Source: Flavobacteriales bacterium
GTDB lineage: Bacteria > Bacteroidota > Bacteroidia > Flavobacteriales_C > GCA-002722245
Direction of reading: 5' to 3'
DNA: 64,000 bases
Assembly: GCA_002717515.1 (NCBI GenBank)
Contig: PBEC01000025.1
Span: forward strand, 91,263 to 155,262
The notes under the pieces are model-generated. The model was not told where the DNA came from. It saw nothing but the letters and a program-made list of their open reading frames with translations, and made no database searches. Shown here piece by piece: positions 27,199 through 36,326 of this stretch. Position 1 is the first letter of the stretch, and each line of letters starts with the position of its first letter. Position numbers and translations under genes: made by a program.

Positions 27199-28301
27199 TT
27201 TCCCTTTTTGCTTTTAAAAATTGTTACTATTACCGCAAAGCTGTGAAAAAATACCGAGAAAAACTCTACAAACAACAGCATAGCAGATTTTGTACTAACT
27301 TCAATTTTACTGAATATTCTTCTAATTAAAGAATACATTATAAGTTTTTTTAAAATAATGATTGTTGAAATAACAAATAATTGCTTTGAACTGCACAAAA
27401 CAAACGGCAAAACCAAATACCAAACAACTGATAATGAATAAAATAAAGATAAAAGGGCAGTGTTTTTTTTGTTATATTTCACACCTGCTGAAACGTGACG
27501 TACTTTTTGGAGAAAAAATGATTTTAAACTTTCTTTTGGAATAGAGGTGGTTTGATAATCACTAGAAAAAACAATTGAGGGTTTAGTATGTTTGGAAATT
27601 TGATTAACAAATAGGTCATCATCGCCACTGGTGATATCATAATGTGATTTAAATCCACCAACCTTGAAAAACAAATCTTTTTTGTATGCAACATTTCTTC
27701 CAACTGACATATAGGGAAATCCAGCAAGTGCGAACGATAAATAATTCATGGCAATAAATCCTGTGTCCATTTGAATTAAATCATTTATGATGGTTTTCTC
27801 TTTTTGATATTGACCTACCCCTAAAACAATCTCACTTCCATCCAAAAAGCCATTAACCATACCCTGAAGCCATTTTTTTGAATTGGGTTTACAATCTGCA
27901 TCTGTTAATACTAAATAGTCAAATTTTGATTTTTCAATTCCATATTCTAAAACCTCTTTTTTTCCAAAAGACTGCTTTTCTTTATCAAAAGTATATACAA
28001 TTAAGTTATTGTACTGATTCTTAAATTGTTGTAAAACATCTAGACTTCTATCTAAAGAGCAGTCATCAACTACAATAACTTCATATTGAGGATACTCTTG
28101 ACTCATTATTTCAGGAAGAAATTGAGATAAATTTTTCTCTTCATTTTTTGCACAAATAACCACACTTACTGCAGGTAAATGTGAAGACTCATTTTTTAAT
28201 GAAGAGTATATTGCTAATTTTCTCCAAAAAAATAAATAATATCCCAAAAGGATTATTGAAGAAAAAATAAAAAAAAGTTCAATCCATGAGAACAATTCCA
28301 T
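27192..28301 (-). CDS. Family 2 glycosyltransferase, membrane-bound
   Basis: 369 residues. An N-terminal helix (LFFIFSSIILLGYYLFFW) is followed by the GT-A domain: PAVSVVICAKNEEKNLSQFL, VIVVDDCSLDRSLDVL, YLVLTDADCKPNSKKWL (the DxD-like metal site), SGDDDLFVNQI and FLQKVRHVSAGVKYNKK, which resembles the QxxRW motif of processive enzymes. C-terminal membrane helices cover about 280-360. It should transfer a sugar from a nucleotide donor to a lipid or polysaccharide acceptor at the inner membrane; donor and acceptor are unknown. The ECF sigma gene overlaps its 3' end by 7 nt. A TTTCTTTG box lies 5 nt before the ATG. Confidence 0.85.
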   Translation of the reverse strand: MELFSWIELFFIFSSIILLGYYLFFWRKLAIYSSLKNESSHLPAVSVVICAKNEEKNLSQFLPEIMSQEYPQYEVIVVDDCSLDRSLDVLQQFKNQYNNLIVYTFDKEKQSFGKKEVLEYGIEKSKFDYLVLTDADCKPNSKKWLQGMVNGFLDGSEIVLGVGQYQKEKTIINDLIQMDTGFIAMNYLSFALAGFPYMSVGRNVAYKKDLFFKVGGFKSHYDITSGDDDLFVNQISKHTKPSIVFSSDYQTTSIPKESLKSFFLQKVRHVSAGVKYNKKNTALLSLFYSLSVVWYLVLPFVLCSSKQLFVISTIIILKKLIMYSLIRRIFSKIEVSTKSAMLLFVEFFSVFFHSFAVIVTIFKSKKGKW

Positions 28302-28378
28302 AAATACAAAGAAAACGAATCCAAATCAGTTTTAAGAATCAGAACGATTATTCCATAAAAAAACTGCTCACATAATCT

Positions 28379-28386
28379 TATCTTTA
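28379..28386 (+). promoter_or_regulatory. Near-consensus -7 element (TATCTTTA) before tgt
   Basis: Matches TAnnTTTG except for the last base and ends 6 nt before the tgt ATG at 28393. It would give a leader of at most a few nucleotides. No -33 TTG is seen. Confidence 0.35.
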
Positions 28387-28392
28387 CAAACA

Positions 28393-29523
28393 ATGAAATT
28401 CATACTTGAAAAAACAAATCCTGAAACTAAAGCACGAGCAGGTACCATAAAAACAGATCACGGAGAAATTAAAACTCCAATTTTCATGCCTGTTGGTACA
28501 GCTGCAACTGTAAAAGCTGTTCATCAACGTGAAGTTGAGGAAGACATAAAAGCCCAAATAATTCTGGGGAATACGTATCATTTATATTTAAGACCAAATA
28601 CAGACACTTTAAATAAAGCCGGAGGTTTACACAAATTTATGAATTGGGAGAAACCTATTCTGACTGATAGTGGAGGTTTTCAAGTTTACTCATTAAGCGG
28701 AACTCGAAAAATAAAAGAAGAAGGTGTTAAATTTCAATCACACATTGACGGATCCTACCACATGTTCTCTCCTGAAAAAGTAATGGATATACAGAGAGAA
28801 ATAGGTGCAGATATAATTATGGCATTCGACGAATGTACTCCATACCCATGTGATTATAACTATGCTAAAAACTCTATGCATATGACGCACCGCTGGTTAA
28901 AAAGATGTTGCGATAGATTCGACAATACAGATTCACTTTACGGATATAATCAAACATTATTTCCCATCGTTCAAGGAAGCACCTACAAAGATTTAAGAGT
29001 TGAATCTGCGGAAACAATAGCATCCTTTGAAAGAGATGGAAATGCTATAGGTGGTTTATCTGTAGGAGAACCAGCAGAAGAGATGTATGCTATGACCGAT
29101 TTAGTGTGTTCCATTCTCCCTGAGAATAAACCAAGATATTTGATGGGAGTAGGAACTCCAGAAAACATACTTGAAAACATAGCTCTGGGTATTGATATGT
29201 TTGACTGCGTAATGCCGACTCGAAACGCAAGAAACGGAATGCTTTTTACTCGAGAAGGAATCATCAACATTAAAAATAAAAAATGGGAACAAGATTTTTC
29301 ACCTTTGGACCCGCATGGGACATCTTACGTAGATCAATTTTACTCTAAGTCGTATGTACGACATCTCATTCAGTCGAAAGAAATTTTAGGTAAACAAATC
29401 TGTTCAATTCACAATTTAGCTTTTTATTTGTGGTTGGTCACTGAAGCGAGAAAACATATTATTGAAGGCGATTTTTACAATTGGAAAAACCAAATGGTTA
29501 AAAAAGTAACAAACAGACTGTAA
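28393..29523 (+). CDS. tgt: Queuine tRNA-ribosyltransferase, zinc-site variant
   Basis: 376 residues. Family motifs are clear: TPIFMPVGTAATVKAVHQRE, ILGNTYHLYLRP, LTDSGGFQVYSLS (Asp92), MAFDECTPYP, IVQGSTYKDLR, GGLSVGEPAEEMYAM, LMGVGTPENILENIA and DMFDCVMPTRNARNG with the nucleophile Asp. It swaps guanine-34 of GUN-anticodon tRNAs for preQ1, which is later matured to queuosine. Oddly, the C-terminal zinc motif CxCxxC is absent. The gapless alignment LDPHGTSYVDQFYSKSYVRHL puts Gly309, Ser311 and Asp314 where bacterial enzymes have cysteines, while the fourth ligand region (CSIHNL) is kept. The lptF/G-like gene starts 2 nt downstream. Confidence 0.93.
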   Translation: MKFILEKTNPETKARAGTIKTDHGEIKTPIFMPVGTAATVKAVHQREVEEDIKAQIILGNTYHLYLRPNTDTLNKAGGLHKFMNWEKPILTDSGGFQVYSLSGTRKIKEEGVKFQSHIDGSYHMFSPEKVMDIQREIGADIIMAFDECTPYPCDYNYAKNSMHMTHRWLKRCCDRFDNTDSLYGYNQTLFPIVQGSTYKDLRVESAETIASFERDGNAIGGLSVGEPAEEMYAMTDLVCSILPENKPRYLMGVGTPENILENIALGIDMFDCVMPTRNARNGMLFTREGIINIKNKKWEQDFSPLDPHGTSYVDQFYSKSYVRHLIQSKEILGKQICSIHNLAFYLWLVTEARKHIIEGDFYNWKNQMVKKVTNRL

Positions 29524-29525
29524 TT

Positions 29526-30596
29526 TTGAAAAAGTTAGACGCATACATTCTTAAAAAATTTGCTGGGACTTTTTTCCTCATTATTTTTTGTTTCATACTA
29601 ATTGCAGTTGTTTTTGATATTTCTGAGAAAATTGATGACTTCGACCAATTCACTATCGAAGAAATAATATTTGATTATTACTTCAGCTTTATTCCATGGC
29701 TATACAATTTACTCACGCCGATATTAGCATTTCTAACGGTTGTTTACTTCACAAGCAGAATGGCTTCAAAAACAGAAATTATTCCAATTTTGGCTTCTGG
29801 AATCTCATTCAAACGATTTTTAAGACCGTACCTAGTAGGTGGAATTATTCTTTTTTTAATCTCATTAATAATGAGTCACCTTCTCATACCTATCACCAAC
29901 AAAAAAAGAATAGCGATTGAAGCACAGATTTATCGACACCAAAGAAGAATTGACAATTCAAAACTACATAGAGAAGTTGCAAAAAACACCTATATTTTTG
30001 TGAATAATTACAACATAAAAAGCGATAATGCCTACAAATTCCGATTAGAAAAAATTGTCGATGGAGAACTTTTGTATCGCTTTACAGCAAGTAATTTAAA
30101 ATGGAATCACAGCAACAAAAATTGGACTGCTCGAAATTGGACGGAAAGATTTCTTCAAGGAGATAAGGAAACGCTCACTCAAGGCTCACATAAAGATACC
30201 ACATTCTGTTTCGATAATACTGAATTCCACAGAAGCCCATTTGAGGTCGAAACTATGGACATATTCGATATCTACGATTTCATTGAGAAAGAAAAAATGA
30301 GAGGTTCGAGATACTTGGGAAAATATGAGCAGGAACTGGTCAAAAGAACCTCCAACCCTTTCTCAATAATAATTTTAGTTCTTATCGCTGCATGCATCAG
30401 CTCCCGAAAAGTCCGAGGAGGAGTTGGTATGCATATTGCTAAAGGTCTTTTAATCGCACTGGCTTTTGTCTTCTTCTTAAGGATTGCTGAAATTTTGTCA
30501 GAAAAATCAGCTATACCCGCTAAACTTGCTTTTTGGGTACCTAATATCCTTTTTACTTTAGTTGCTCTATATATCTACAGAACCTCACCAAAGTAA
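29526..30596 (+). CDS. LptF/LptG-family permease (lipopolysaccharide export)
   Basis: 356 residues with a TTG start at 29526, 2 nt after the tgt stop; the reading KKLDAYILKKFAGTFFLIIF is the conserved YjgP/YjgQ beginning. Three N-terminal helices (about 12-32, 55-75, 98-120) are followed by a periplasmic beta-jellyroll-like domain (about 125-265) and three C-terminal helices (about 280-350). The family motif ILASGISFKRFLRPYLVGG is present. With LptB ATPase and a second permease it forms the complex that extracts LPS from the inner membrane. Only one of the F/G pair is here and I cannot say which. The tgt-lptF/G pairing is common in the phylum. Confidence 0.87.
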   Translation: MKKLDAYILKKFAGTFFLIIFCFILIAVVFDISEKIDDFDQFTIEEIIFDYYFSFIPWLYNLLTPILAFLTVVYFTSRMASKTEIIPILASGISFKRFLRPYLVGGIILFLISLIMSHLLIPITNKKRIAIEAQIYRHQRRIDNSKLHREVAKNTYIFVNNYNIKSDNAYKFRLEKIVDGELLYRFTASNLKWNHSNKNWTARNWTERFLQGDKETLTQGSHKDTTFCFDNTEFHRSPFEVETMDIFDIYDFIEKEKMRGSRYLGKYEQELVKRTSNPFSIIILVLIAACISSRKVRGGVGMHIAKGLLIALAFVFFLRIAEILSEKSAIPAKLAFWVPNILFTLVALYIYRTSPK

Positions 30597-30613
30597 ATCA
30601 AAACATTAATCTT

Positions 30614-31003
30614 CTATTTCATCCGTTTTTCCGCATCGATTTGCTTATCATATGGTATAAAAATATGCAAAAACACAATCCTTGAGTAACGAAATAAAAT
30701 CGGCATCAATAAAAAAAGTAATATGAATATTACTCCGGTTATTTGAAAAATTTCAAGTTCAGTTGTGTAGGATAAAATTACGACTACAGGTATGGATAAA
30801 AGGACACCAAAGGCGTAACTTATATACATCGCCCCATACCAAAAACCTTGCTCCATTTCATAAACCAAATTACATTTTGAACACTTTTTTTCAATTTTGG
30901 TAAATCTCCTATGATATGGGTTTTTATAGGTAAATACTTTACCTTGTCGACACCTAGGACAACTACATGTGAATATGCTCTTCGCAACACTTGACTCTGG
31001 CAT
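30614..31003 (-). CDS. DUF983 membrane protein
   Basis: 129 residues. The N-terminal CPRCRQGKVFTY and CSKCNLVYEMEQGFWYGAMY form two CxxC knuckles, probably a zinc ribbon. The GFWYGAMY segment and the two following membrane helices (SYAFGVLLSIPVVVILSY and TGVIFILLFLLMPILFRY) are diagnostic of DUF983. The family has no known biochemical function. The gene meets the lptF/G-like gene tail to tail, 17 nt apart, with no separate terminator visible. A terminator at 31031-31063 shields it from the upstream minus-strand gene, so it must have its own promoter in the short gap around 31004-31030 or rely on read-through. Confidence 0.88.
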   Translation of the reverse strand: MPESSVAKSIFTCSCPRCRQGKVFTYKNPYHRRFTKIEKKCSKCNLVYEMEQGFWYGAMYISYAFGVLLSIPVVVILSYTTELEIFQITGVIFILLFLLMPILFRYSRIVFLHIFIPYDKQIDAEKRMK

Positions 31004-31030
31004 GAAATAATAGTTTAAAATTAATTAATA

Positions 31031-31063
31031 AAAAAAGGCAACTAAAATCCAGTTGCCTTTTTT
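31031..31063 (-). terminator. Rho-independent terminator
   Basis: Thirteen-bp stem AAAAAAGGCAACT / AGTTGCCTTTTTT with loop AAAATCC. It serves the coiled-coil exported protein gene ending at 31082. U-tracts are present in both readings. Confidence 0.88.
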
Positions 31064-31081
31064 CTTTGTTTTTATTACTTC

Positions 31082-32113
31082 TTAGTTTTTTGGAACATAT
31101 TTACTTGTAAATTGCAGTACCGAATTATTCCATCCGTCAATCAATTGCGATCTCTTATTGTTTGACTTAGCCATTTGCTCGTTTACCTTTTGAGACTTAG
31201 CATTTACATCATTAACCATTTCATTGAATGTATCCACGTCTTTTTGAGTTTTTTTCTTGTTTTTCTCCAAAGCTTTCTTGGCTTTACCTATTTTTTCATT
31301 TTCAATCAAATATTCAGTAAGCAATTGAATGTCATTCTCAGCCTCTTGGATATAAAAGTTTAGAACTTTTTTACATTCATTTATGAGCATTTTATTTCCT
31401 TTAAAAGAGTCTTTCTTTTCTAATTCAGCAATTCCTTCTTTGGCAACTTTAATTAAAGCATTTTTATTTTGTTCGATTGCTGCAATATCGTTTCCACCCA
31501 TTGCCGTAATCAAATAAGCTTCTTGCTTAAATGACTTAAAGAATATCAAATATATTTCCCTATGGTAACCAAAAACTTCACTTGCTGCCTTAATTTTTTT
31601 TCCGAGATCCGATTCCGACTCAGTTAAAGTTATTCCATTTTTTTCTGCAAATTCTTTTTCCGAGGCACTCAACTCATCACCGGCATCCTGTAATTTTTGA
31701 TTGGCAATATCTTTCGCTAAAAAATATGCCTCCATAGCGTCATAAGATTGCTCAGAAACTTCCTCCATATCCATTAATTTGCCAAAATCCTCATTCATAA
31801 CTTTTTCGTTGATGTCTAAAAACTTAACTACGGCATCTCTATAGGTAGTACTTCCCTCGTAACTTTTCATTTTTGAAACTTCTTTTTTTGCGGTCGCTAT
31901 GGTTTTCACCAACTTTAATCTCTTATTATTGATTTTTCTTAAATTTTTAGAGTTGGCTGCAGTTGAAAGGTAGTTCCAAGTTCGTTTTGATATATCCTTA
32001 TGAACAACGGATACCTGTTCCATATACAATACAGCTGGATGCTTTTCTTGAGCAATTATTACACTTGAAAAAAGCATAATAAGTAACGTAAGAGTTATTG
32101 AATTTTTCTTCAT
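31082..32113 (-). CDS. Exported coiled-coil protein of unknown function
   Basis: 343 residues. MKKNSITLTLLIMLFSSVII then AQEKHP is a signal peptide with the usual A-Q junction. The mature protein is almost wholly helical and Lys/Glu-rich, with long heptad-like stretches (for example KKALEKNKKKTQKDVDTFNE near residue 285 and NAKSQKVNEQMAKSNNKRSQ near 310). A segment AVVKFLDINEKVMNEDF then MDMEEVSEQSYDAMEAYFLA is reminiscent of proteins labelled LIC11966-family surface protein, but this is from memory and weak. The gene lies 12 nt downstream of the tail-specific protease gene, so the two are cotranscribed; a role in the cell envelope is inference only. Confidence 0.6.
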   Translation of the reverse strand: MKKNSITLTLLIMLFSSVIIAQEKHPAVLYMEQVSVVHKDISKRTWNYLSTAANSKNLRKINNKRLKLVKTIATAKKEVSKMKSYEGSTTYRDAVVKFLDINEKVMNEDFGKLMDMEEVSEQSYDAMEAYFLAKDIANQKLQDAGDELSASEKEFAEKNGITLTESESDLGKKIKAASEVFGYHREIYLIFFKSFKQEAYLITAMGGNDIAAIEQNKNALIKVAKEGIAELEKKDSFKGNKMLINECKKVLNFYIQEAENDIQLLTEYLIENEKIGKAKKALEKNKKKTQKDVDTFNEMVNDVNAKSQKVNEQMAKSNNKRSQLIDGWNNSVLQFTSKYVPKN

Positions 32114-32125
32114 TTTCTGTGATTT

Positions 32126-34183
32126 TTATTTGTTTTTACTTGTTAATTCTTTGGTAATTAAAAACGCTTCGTTTAATTCTACATCTTGATACAAAGCTTC
32201 TATTATTCTTTCATTTCTATCCTTACAATATTCACTTAGCTTAATTATTTCCTTTTCAAATTCAGTATTTAATACTTTAAATGCAGGATTTAACTTATCC
32301 ATCAATACATCAATTCTAGACTCCAATAGCTTTCGCTCATCTAATAAAGACTGATATCCTTTAATGGAAATAGGTATTTGAGTTTGGAATTTTTCATACA
32401 GCTTAACCAAATCATCATTTATTTTTGTCAATTCTTGAAAAATCGAATCTTTCAATATTCTCGAAGAACTGGTCTTTTTTAACTCCATTGTAGGAAGTTT
32501 CTCGAGTGGAGTAAAATTATATATATTCTTATCCACTTTGTCTGCATTTAATGCCGTTGTATAATCCGATTCCTTTGGAATCAATCCTTGATAAAAGTAA
32601 GGAATTTCAACATCAGGTTTAATACCGTTTTTTTGGTACGTTTCTAAATCTGTTCCGTATATTTTACTAAGTGTTATTTTTGCATATCCCAACTCATTGT
32701 TTGGGCGCCCTCTTGGAAAAAGTTTGTCATCATAAGCCGAAGTGTCCAATGGAATTATACTTTGTGCTGTTGCTTTACCATACGTTGAACCACCTACAAT
32801 AATTGCTCTATTGTAATCCTGAAAAATCTTGCTTAGAATTTCGGACGCAGATGCAGATGCCCCGTTTACCATTACTGTTAATGGCCCTGAATAGATAAGT
32901 CCCCTATTCCTATCTTTTTTGACACGAGGCTTGTCGTACTTTTTATTCATTACAACAAAAGGTCCTTCATCAATAAATATTCCAGCTAAATCCATAGCCT
33001 CTTTTAATGACCCACCGCCATTGTAACGTAAGTCAAGAATAATCCCCTCAACTCCTTCTTTTTGTAATTTCATTAACTCTTTTGCTACATCATTAGCACA
33101 ACCAAGCCCGAACAACCCTCCAAAATCAGTGTAAAAACCAGGCAGAACAATATATCCAATCTTTGTGTCTCCTTCAAGTATAAAACTTGAAATAATATTG
33201 GACTCCACCTCCGTTACCTCCTCTTTTAATTCCACTTTAATTAATCTACTACCCTCTGATTTTAAAACCAATTCTACAACACCACCTCTTCCTTGTTTCA
33301 AAAAATTATTGGCTTTACTTGCAGACATAGACGATGTTTTTTTAGAGGATTTTCCCTTTATTTTTATTTCTAAAACCTCATCTCCAACATGAATCTCCCC
33401 AGTCTTCCATGCAGCTCCTCCAGGCATCATGCTTGCTATAATTATCCCCCCCTGATCGTCTTCTCCAAAAGACAAACCAAAGGATATAATTTCCTTGGAA
33501 AGCGCATTCTCAAAATCTTCTTTCTTATTTGTAGAAAAGTAACTTGAGTGTGGATCAAATTGCTGTGCAATGGCATTCAAAAAATCATCCTGAAAAGCAA
33601 GAAGCCTTTCACTAGAATCCAATGTTTTCATGGACACCCTTTTACTTAACCTCTCTGAAATTTCATTTTGTACGTCTGTTTGATTAGGCATTTCAAAAGA
33701 ATCAGGATCAAGATAATCGTATTCAAAAAACAAGTCCTCAAGAACCATAAATTTCAAAACTTGTTCAACTCTAATTTTCTTCTCTTTAAGAACAACACTA
33801 CCATCTATACTTTCATATAAATTCAATTTATCGGAAACGTTCAGGTCTAATTTAGAATCTAAAAGTAGTGAAGAAATGGAATCAAATTCACTTATTCTTA
33901 ATGAGAATAATCTTGCAGATTTTTCCACAAAATCACAATCTTTAGAAACAGTCATTAATTTTGAATGGTCTTCTTTTGAAAAAATAAAATTATAGGGATC
34001 AAGATTATGTAAAAATTTTCGCCTAACATCTTTTTTAAAATCATCATCAACCGATTTGTTTTCTATATGAAAACGATTATAAACGGAATACATTAAGTTT
34101 ACTTTATCACAATACTCCTGAGCGAAAGAAATCCTAAATAAAGCTAATATTCCAAAAAAAGCACAAACAACTCGTTTCAACAC
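32126..34183 (-). CDS. Tail-specific (C-terminal-processing) protease, S41 family
   Basis: 685 residues. A signal peptide (MLKRVVCAFFGILALFRISF then AQ) is followed by the N-terminal helical TSP domain (LHNLDPYNFIFSKEDHSKL, DPHSSYFS). A PDZ domain spans about 230-320 (GGAAWKTGEIHVGDEVLEI). The S41 catalytic domain has GYIVLPGFYTDF, GIILDLRYNGGGSL, the serine motif NGASASASEILS (about residue 443-449) and the catalytic Lys in STYGKATAQ (about 470). A C-terminal helical domain (DUF3340-like) follows. This is the E. coli Prc architecture: a periplasmic Ser/Lys protease that trims or degrades proteins from their C-termini, including peptidoglycan hydrolases. It is followed by the coiled-coil protein gene after 12 nt. 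Confidence 0.9.
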   Translation of the reverse strand: MLKRVVCAFFGILALFRISFAQEYCDKVNLMYSVYNRFHIENKSVDDDFKKDVRRKFLHNLDPYNFIFSKEDHSKLMTVSKDCDFVEKSARLFSLRISEFDSISSLLLDSKLDLNVSDKLNLYESIDGSVVLKEKKIRVEQVLKFMVLEDLFFEYDYLDPDSFEMPNQTDVQNEISERLSKRVSMKTLDSSERLLAFQDDFLNAIAQQFDPHSSYFSTNKKEDFENALSKEIISFGLSFGEDDQGGIIIASMMPGGAAWKTGEIHVGDEVLEIKIKGKSSKKTSSMSASKANNFLKQGRGGVVELVLKSEGSRLIKVELKEEVTEVESNIISSFILEGDTKIGYIVLPGFYTDFGGLFGLGCANDVAKELMKLQKEGVEGIILDLRYNGGGSLKEAMDLAGIFIDEGPFVVMNKKYDKPRVKKDRNRGLIYSGPLTVMVNGASASASEILSKIFQDYNRAIIVGGSTYGKATAQSIIPLDTSAYDDKLFPRGRPNNELGYAKITLSKIYGTDLETYQKNGIKPDVEIPYFYQGLIPKESDYTTALNADKVDKNIYNFTPLEKLPTMELKKTSSSRILKDSIFQELTKINDDLVKLYEKFQTQIPISIKGYQSLLDERKLLESRIDVLMDKLNPAFKVLNTEFEKEIIKLSEYCKDRNERIIEALYQDVELNEAFLITKELTSKNK

Positions 34184-34207
34184 AACCTATATATTTTATC
34201 TTTTTTA

Positions 34208-34236
34208 CAAAGATGTGATTTTTTTATTATTTACAA
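34208..34236 (-). promoter_or_regulatory. Promoter of the tail-specific protease operon
   Basis: Minus strand: TTG (34236-34234), an 18-nt spacer, then CATCTTTG (34215-34208), seven of eight against TAnnTTTG. The ATG at 34183 follows after 24 nt. Confidence 0.5.
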
Positions 34237-34260
34237 AAGTAAAAATCGAAAAACCAAATA

Positions 34261-34289
34261 AAAAAAGCAGTTTTAAAACTGCTTTTTTT
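34261..34289 (-). terminator. Rho-independent terminator after accA
   Basis: Self-complementary run AAAAAAGCAGTTTT / AAAACTGCTTTTTT. On the minus strand it begins about 20 nt after the accA stop (34310). It is symmetric and could act in both directions. Confidence 0.8.
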
Positions 34290-34309
34290 ATTAATTTCAA
34301 TTTTAAAAT

Positions 34310-35269
34310 TTATGCTTCCTCAGTATGCCCCATTGAAGCAAACTTTTTAATTCTGGCAGCAACTCTTTTTTGTTGATCCATATCTCTTAATTGATTTAAA
34401 GAGTCAAGGATTGCTTTTTTAACATTTTTGTAGGCAATTTCAGGATTTGAATGAGCACCTCCAACAGGCTCCTTTATAACACCATCAATCAGACCTAATT
34501 TTTTCATATCGCTTGAGGTCAATTTCATTTTCTCTGCGGCCTCTTCTTTATGATCCCAGCTCCTCCATAAAATTGTAGAACAGTTTTCCGGAGAAATTAC
34601 TGAATACCACGTATTTTCCATCATGAAAACTTTATCTCCCATTCCAATACCAAGAGCACCTCCAGAAGCTCCTTCACCAATAACAATACATATTAAAGGA
34701 ACTTTCAAACGAGCCATTTCGAACAAGTTTCTGGCTATTGCCTCTCCTTGCCCTCTTTCTTCAGCCTCTAAACCAGGAAATGCTCCTGGGGTGTCTATAA
34801 AACAAACAACAGGTTTGTTAAATTTTTCGGCCATTTTCATCAATCTTAGAGCTTTTCTATACCCCTCTGGATTGGGCATTCCAAAATTTCTATATTGACG
34901 CATTTTTGTGTTAATTCCTTTTTGTTGGCCGATAAACATGACTGTCTCTCCATTTATCGAGGCCATACCACCAACCATAGCTTTATCATCGGCTACAGTT
35001 CTATCTCCATGCAATTCAACAAAAGAATTTTTGTCAGCAATATTTTCAATGTAACTTAAAGTATAAGGTCTTTGTGGATGGCGAGAAACCTGAACTTGTT
35101 GCCAAGGTGTAAGCTTTGAATAAATTTCTTTCGTTTTTGCAGCAATTTGCTTCTCTATGTCGCTTATTGTTTTGGAAACGTCTACATCTCCAATATTTTG
35201 AACTTCCTTAATTTTGTCTAATTGCTCGTTAAGTTCAGCAATTGGTTTTTCGAAATCTAAGTAGATCAT
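34310..35269 (-). CDS. accA: Acetyl-CoA carboxylase carboxyltransferase, alpha subunit
   Basis: 319 residues, the usual AccA length. It starts [20 protein letters not shown] and carries [109 protein letters not shown] and [20 protein letters not shown]. With AccD it transfers the carboxyl group from carboxybiotin on AccB to acetyl-CoA, making malonyl-CoA for fatty acid synthesis. The accD gene is not in the window. It is a single-gene unit, divergent from ispE across 123 nt and closed by a hairpin terminator. Confidence 0.96.
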   Translation of the reverse strand: MIYLDFEKPIAELNEQLDKIKEVQNIGDVDVSKTISDIEKQIAAKTKEIYSKLTPWQQVQVSRHPQRPYTLSYIENIADKNSFVELHGDRTVADDKAMVGGMASINGETVMFIGQQKGINTKMRQYRNFGMPNPEGYRKALRLMKMAEKFNKPVVCFIDTPGAFPGLEAEERGQGEAIARNLFEMARLKVPLICIVIGEGASGGALGIGMGDKVFMMENTWYSVISPENCSTILWRSWDHKEEAAEKMKLTSSDMKKLGLIDGVIKEPVGGAHSNPEIAYKNVKKAILDSLNQLRDMDQQKRVAARIKKFASMGHTEEA

Positions 35270-35380
35270 AACGTAAGTTTAGGATAGTAAAGTTAGTAAT
35301 TTTGAATTAAGAAGTTGATTCTTATTATTAACTTTTAATAATTTTCGTATCAATTTATGTTCTAATTTTCATCTTCTTTA

Positions 35381-35388
35381 TACTTTTA
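35381..35388 (+). promoter_or_regulatory. Near-consensus -7 element (TACTTTTA) before ispE
   Basis: Seven of eight against TAnnTTTG, ending 4 nt before the ispE ATG at 35393. The geometry is the same as at ttcA, dnaB and the RND gene, but the box is imperfect. Confidence 0.35.
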
Positions 35389-35392
35389 AATT

Positions 35393-36232
35393 ATGGTTGT
35401 TTTTCCCAATGCAAAAATAAATTTAGGTCTCAATGTTGTCAAAAAAAGAAACGACGGATATCACAATATTGAATCTGTTTTTGTTCCGATACCAATTACT
35501 GATGCCCTAGAAATTAATCAAAACAAACTGGGAAAAACCCAATTTTCATGCTCGGGAATTAAAATTCCATCGGACGGAAAAGCAAATTTAGTAGAAAGAG
35601 CCTTTTCAATAATGCAATCAAAGTATAACATTCCTTCTGTAGACCTGGATTTATTAAAACAAATTCCCATTGGAGCAGGTTTAGGAGGAGGTTCAGCAGA
35701 TGCCGCAGCATGCATTCTTGGATTAAATGATTTATTTCAATTACAGCTCAATGAAAATGAATTGTTTAATCTTGCGGGCCAGCTGGGTGCAGACTGTGCT
35801 TTTTTCTTGAAGAATAAAATGGTTTATTCAGAAGGAATTGGAGATGAATTTTCTGATTTTTTTGTTGATTTATCACAACTCCATTTTATAGTTGTTTATC
35901 CAAATATTCATGTTTCAACAGTTGAGGCCTACAAGCATATAACGCCCTGTAAACCTGAGAAAAATATTAGAGAGATATTAAACAATCCCGTTGAAACCTG
36001 GAAAAAAGAATTGAAAAACGACTTTGAAAAATCAGTATTTATACAATGTCCTGAAATAGGTGAAATAAAACAAGAACTTTATAACCTGGGAGCGACCTAT
36101 GCATCCATGAGTGGAAGTGGGTCAGCAGTATTTGGAATTTTTAAAGAAGCCCCTGTGATTAGTTTTTCCCACTTAGGGAAATCTTGGAAATTCAATATTC
36201 CATGTCCTTCTTCAAAAGAAAAATCAAAATAA
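35393..36232 (+). CDS. ispE: 4-diphosphocytidyl-2-C-methyl-D-erythritol kinase
   Basis: 279 residues. GHMP-kinase motifs are in order: FPNAKINLGLNVVKKRNDGY with the conserved Lys and Asn, the ATP loop QIPIGAGLGGGSADAAACIL (about residues 88-107), LGADCAFFLKNKM with the catalytic Asp, and the C-terminal ASMSGSGSAVFGIF. It phosphorylates the 2-OH of CDP-methylerythritol in the non-mevalonate (MEP) isoprenoid pathway, which supplies precursors for the menaquinone side chain (menE is also in this window) and undecaprenol. It is a single-gene unit, divergent from accA. A TACTTTTA box sits 4 nt before the ATG. Confidence 0.95.
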   Translation: MVVFPNAKINLGLNVVKKRNDGYHNIESVFVPIPITDALEINQNKLGKTQFSCSGIKIPSDGKANLVERAFSIMQSKYNIPSVDLDLLKQIPIGAGLGGGSADAAACILGLNDLFQLQLNENELFNLAGQLGADCAFFLKNKMVYSEGIGDEFSDFFVDLSQLHFIVVYPNIHVSTVEAYKHITPCKPEKNIREILNNPVETWKKELKNDFEKSVFIQCPEIGEIKQELYNLGATYASMSGSGSAVFGIFKEAPVISFSHLGKSWKFNIPCPSSKEKSK

Positions 36233-36314
36233 CACTTTATTTTTCAACAAAAAACTAACAACCTTTGTCTCATTTTGTTCATAATACACCTTTAATAAAT
36301 AGTTAGTAAATGAC

Positions 36315-36322
36315 TAATTTTG
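36315..36322 (+). promoter_or_regulatory. -7 promoter element (TAATTTTG) abutting the dnaB start
   Basis: Exact TAnnTTTG with only AACT between it and the dnaB ATG at 36327, so transcription should begin at or beside the initiation codon. No -33 TTG at the normal spacing. Confidence 0.5.
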
Positions 36323-36326
36323 AACT

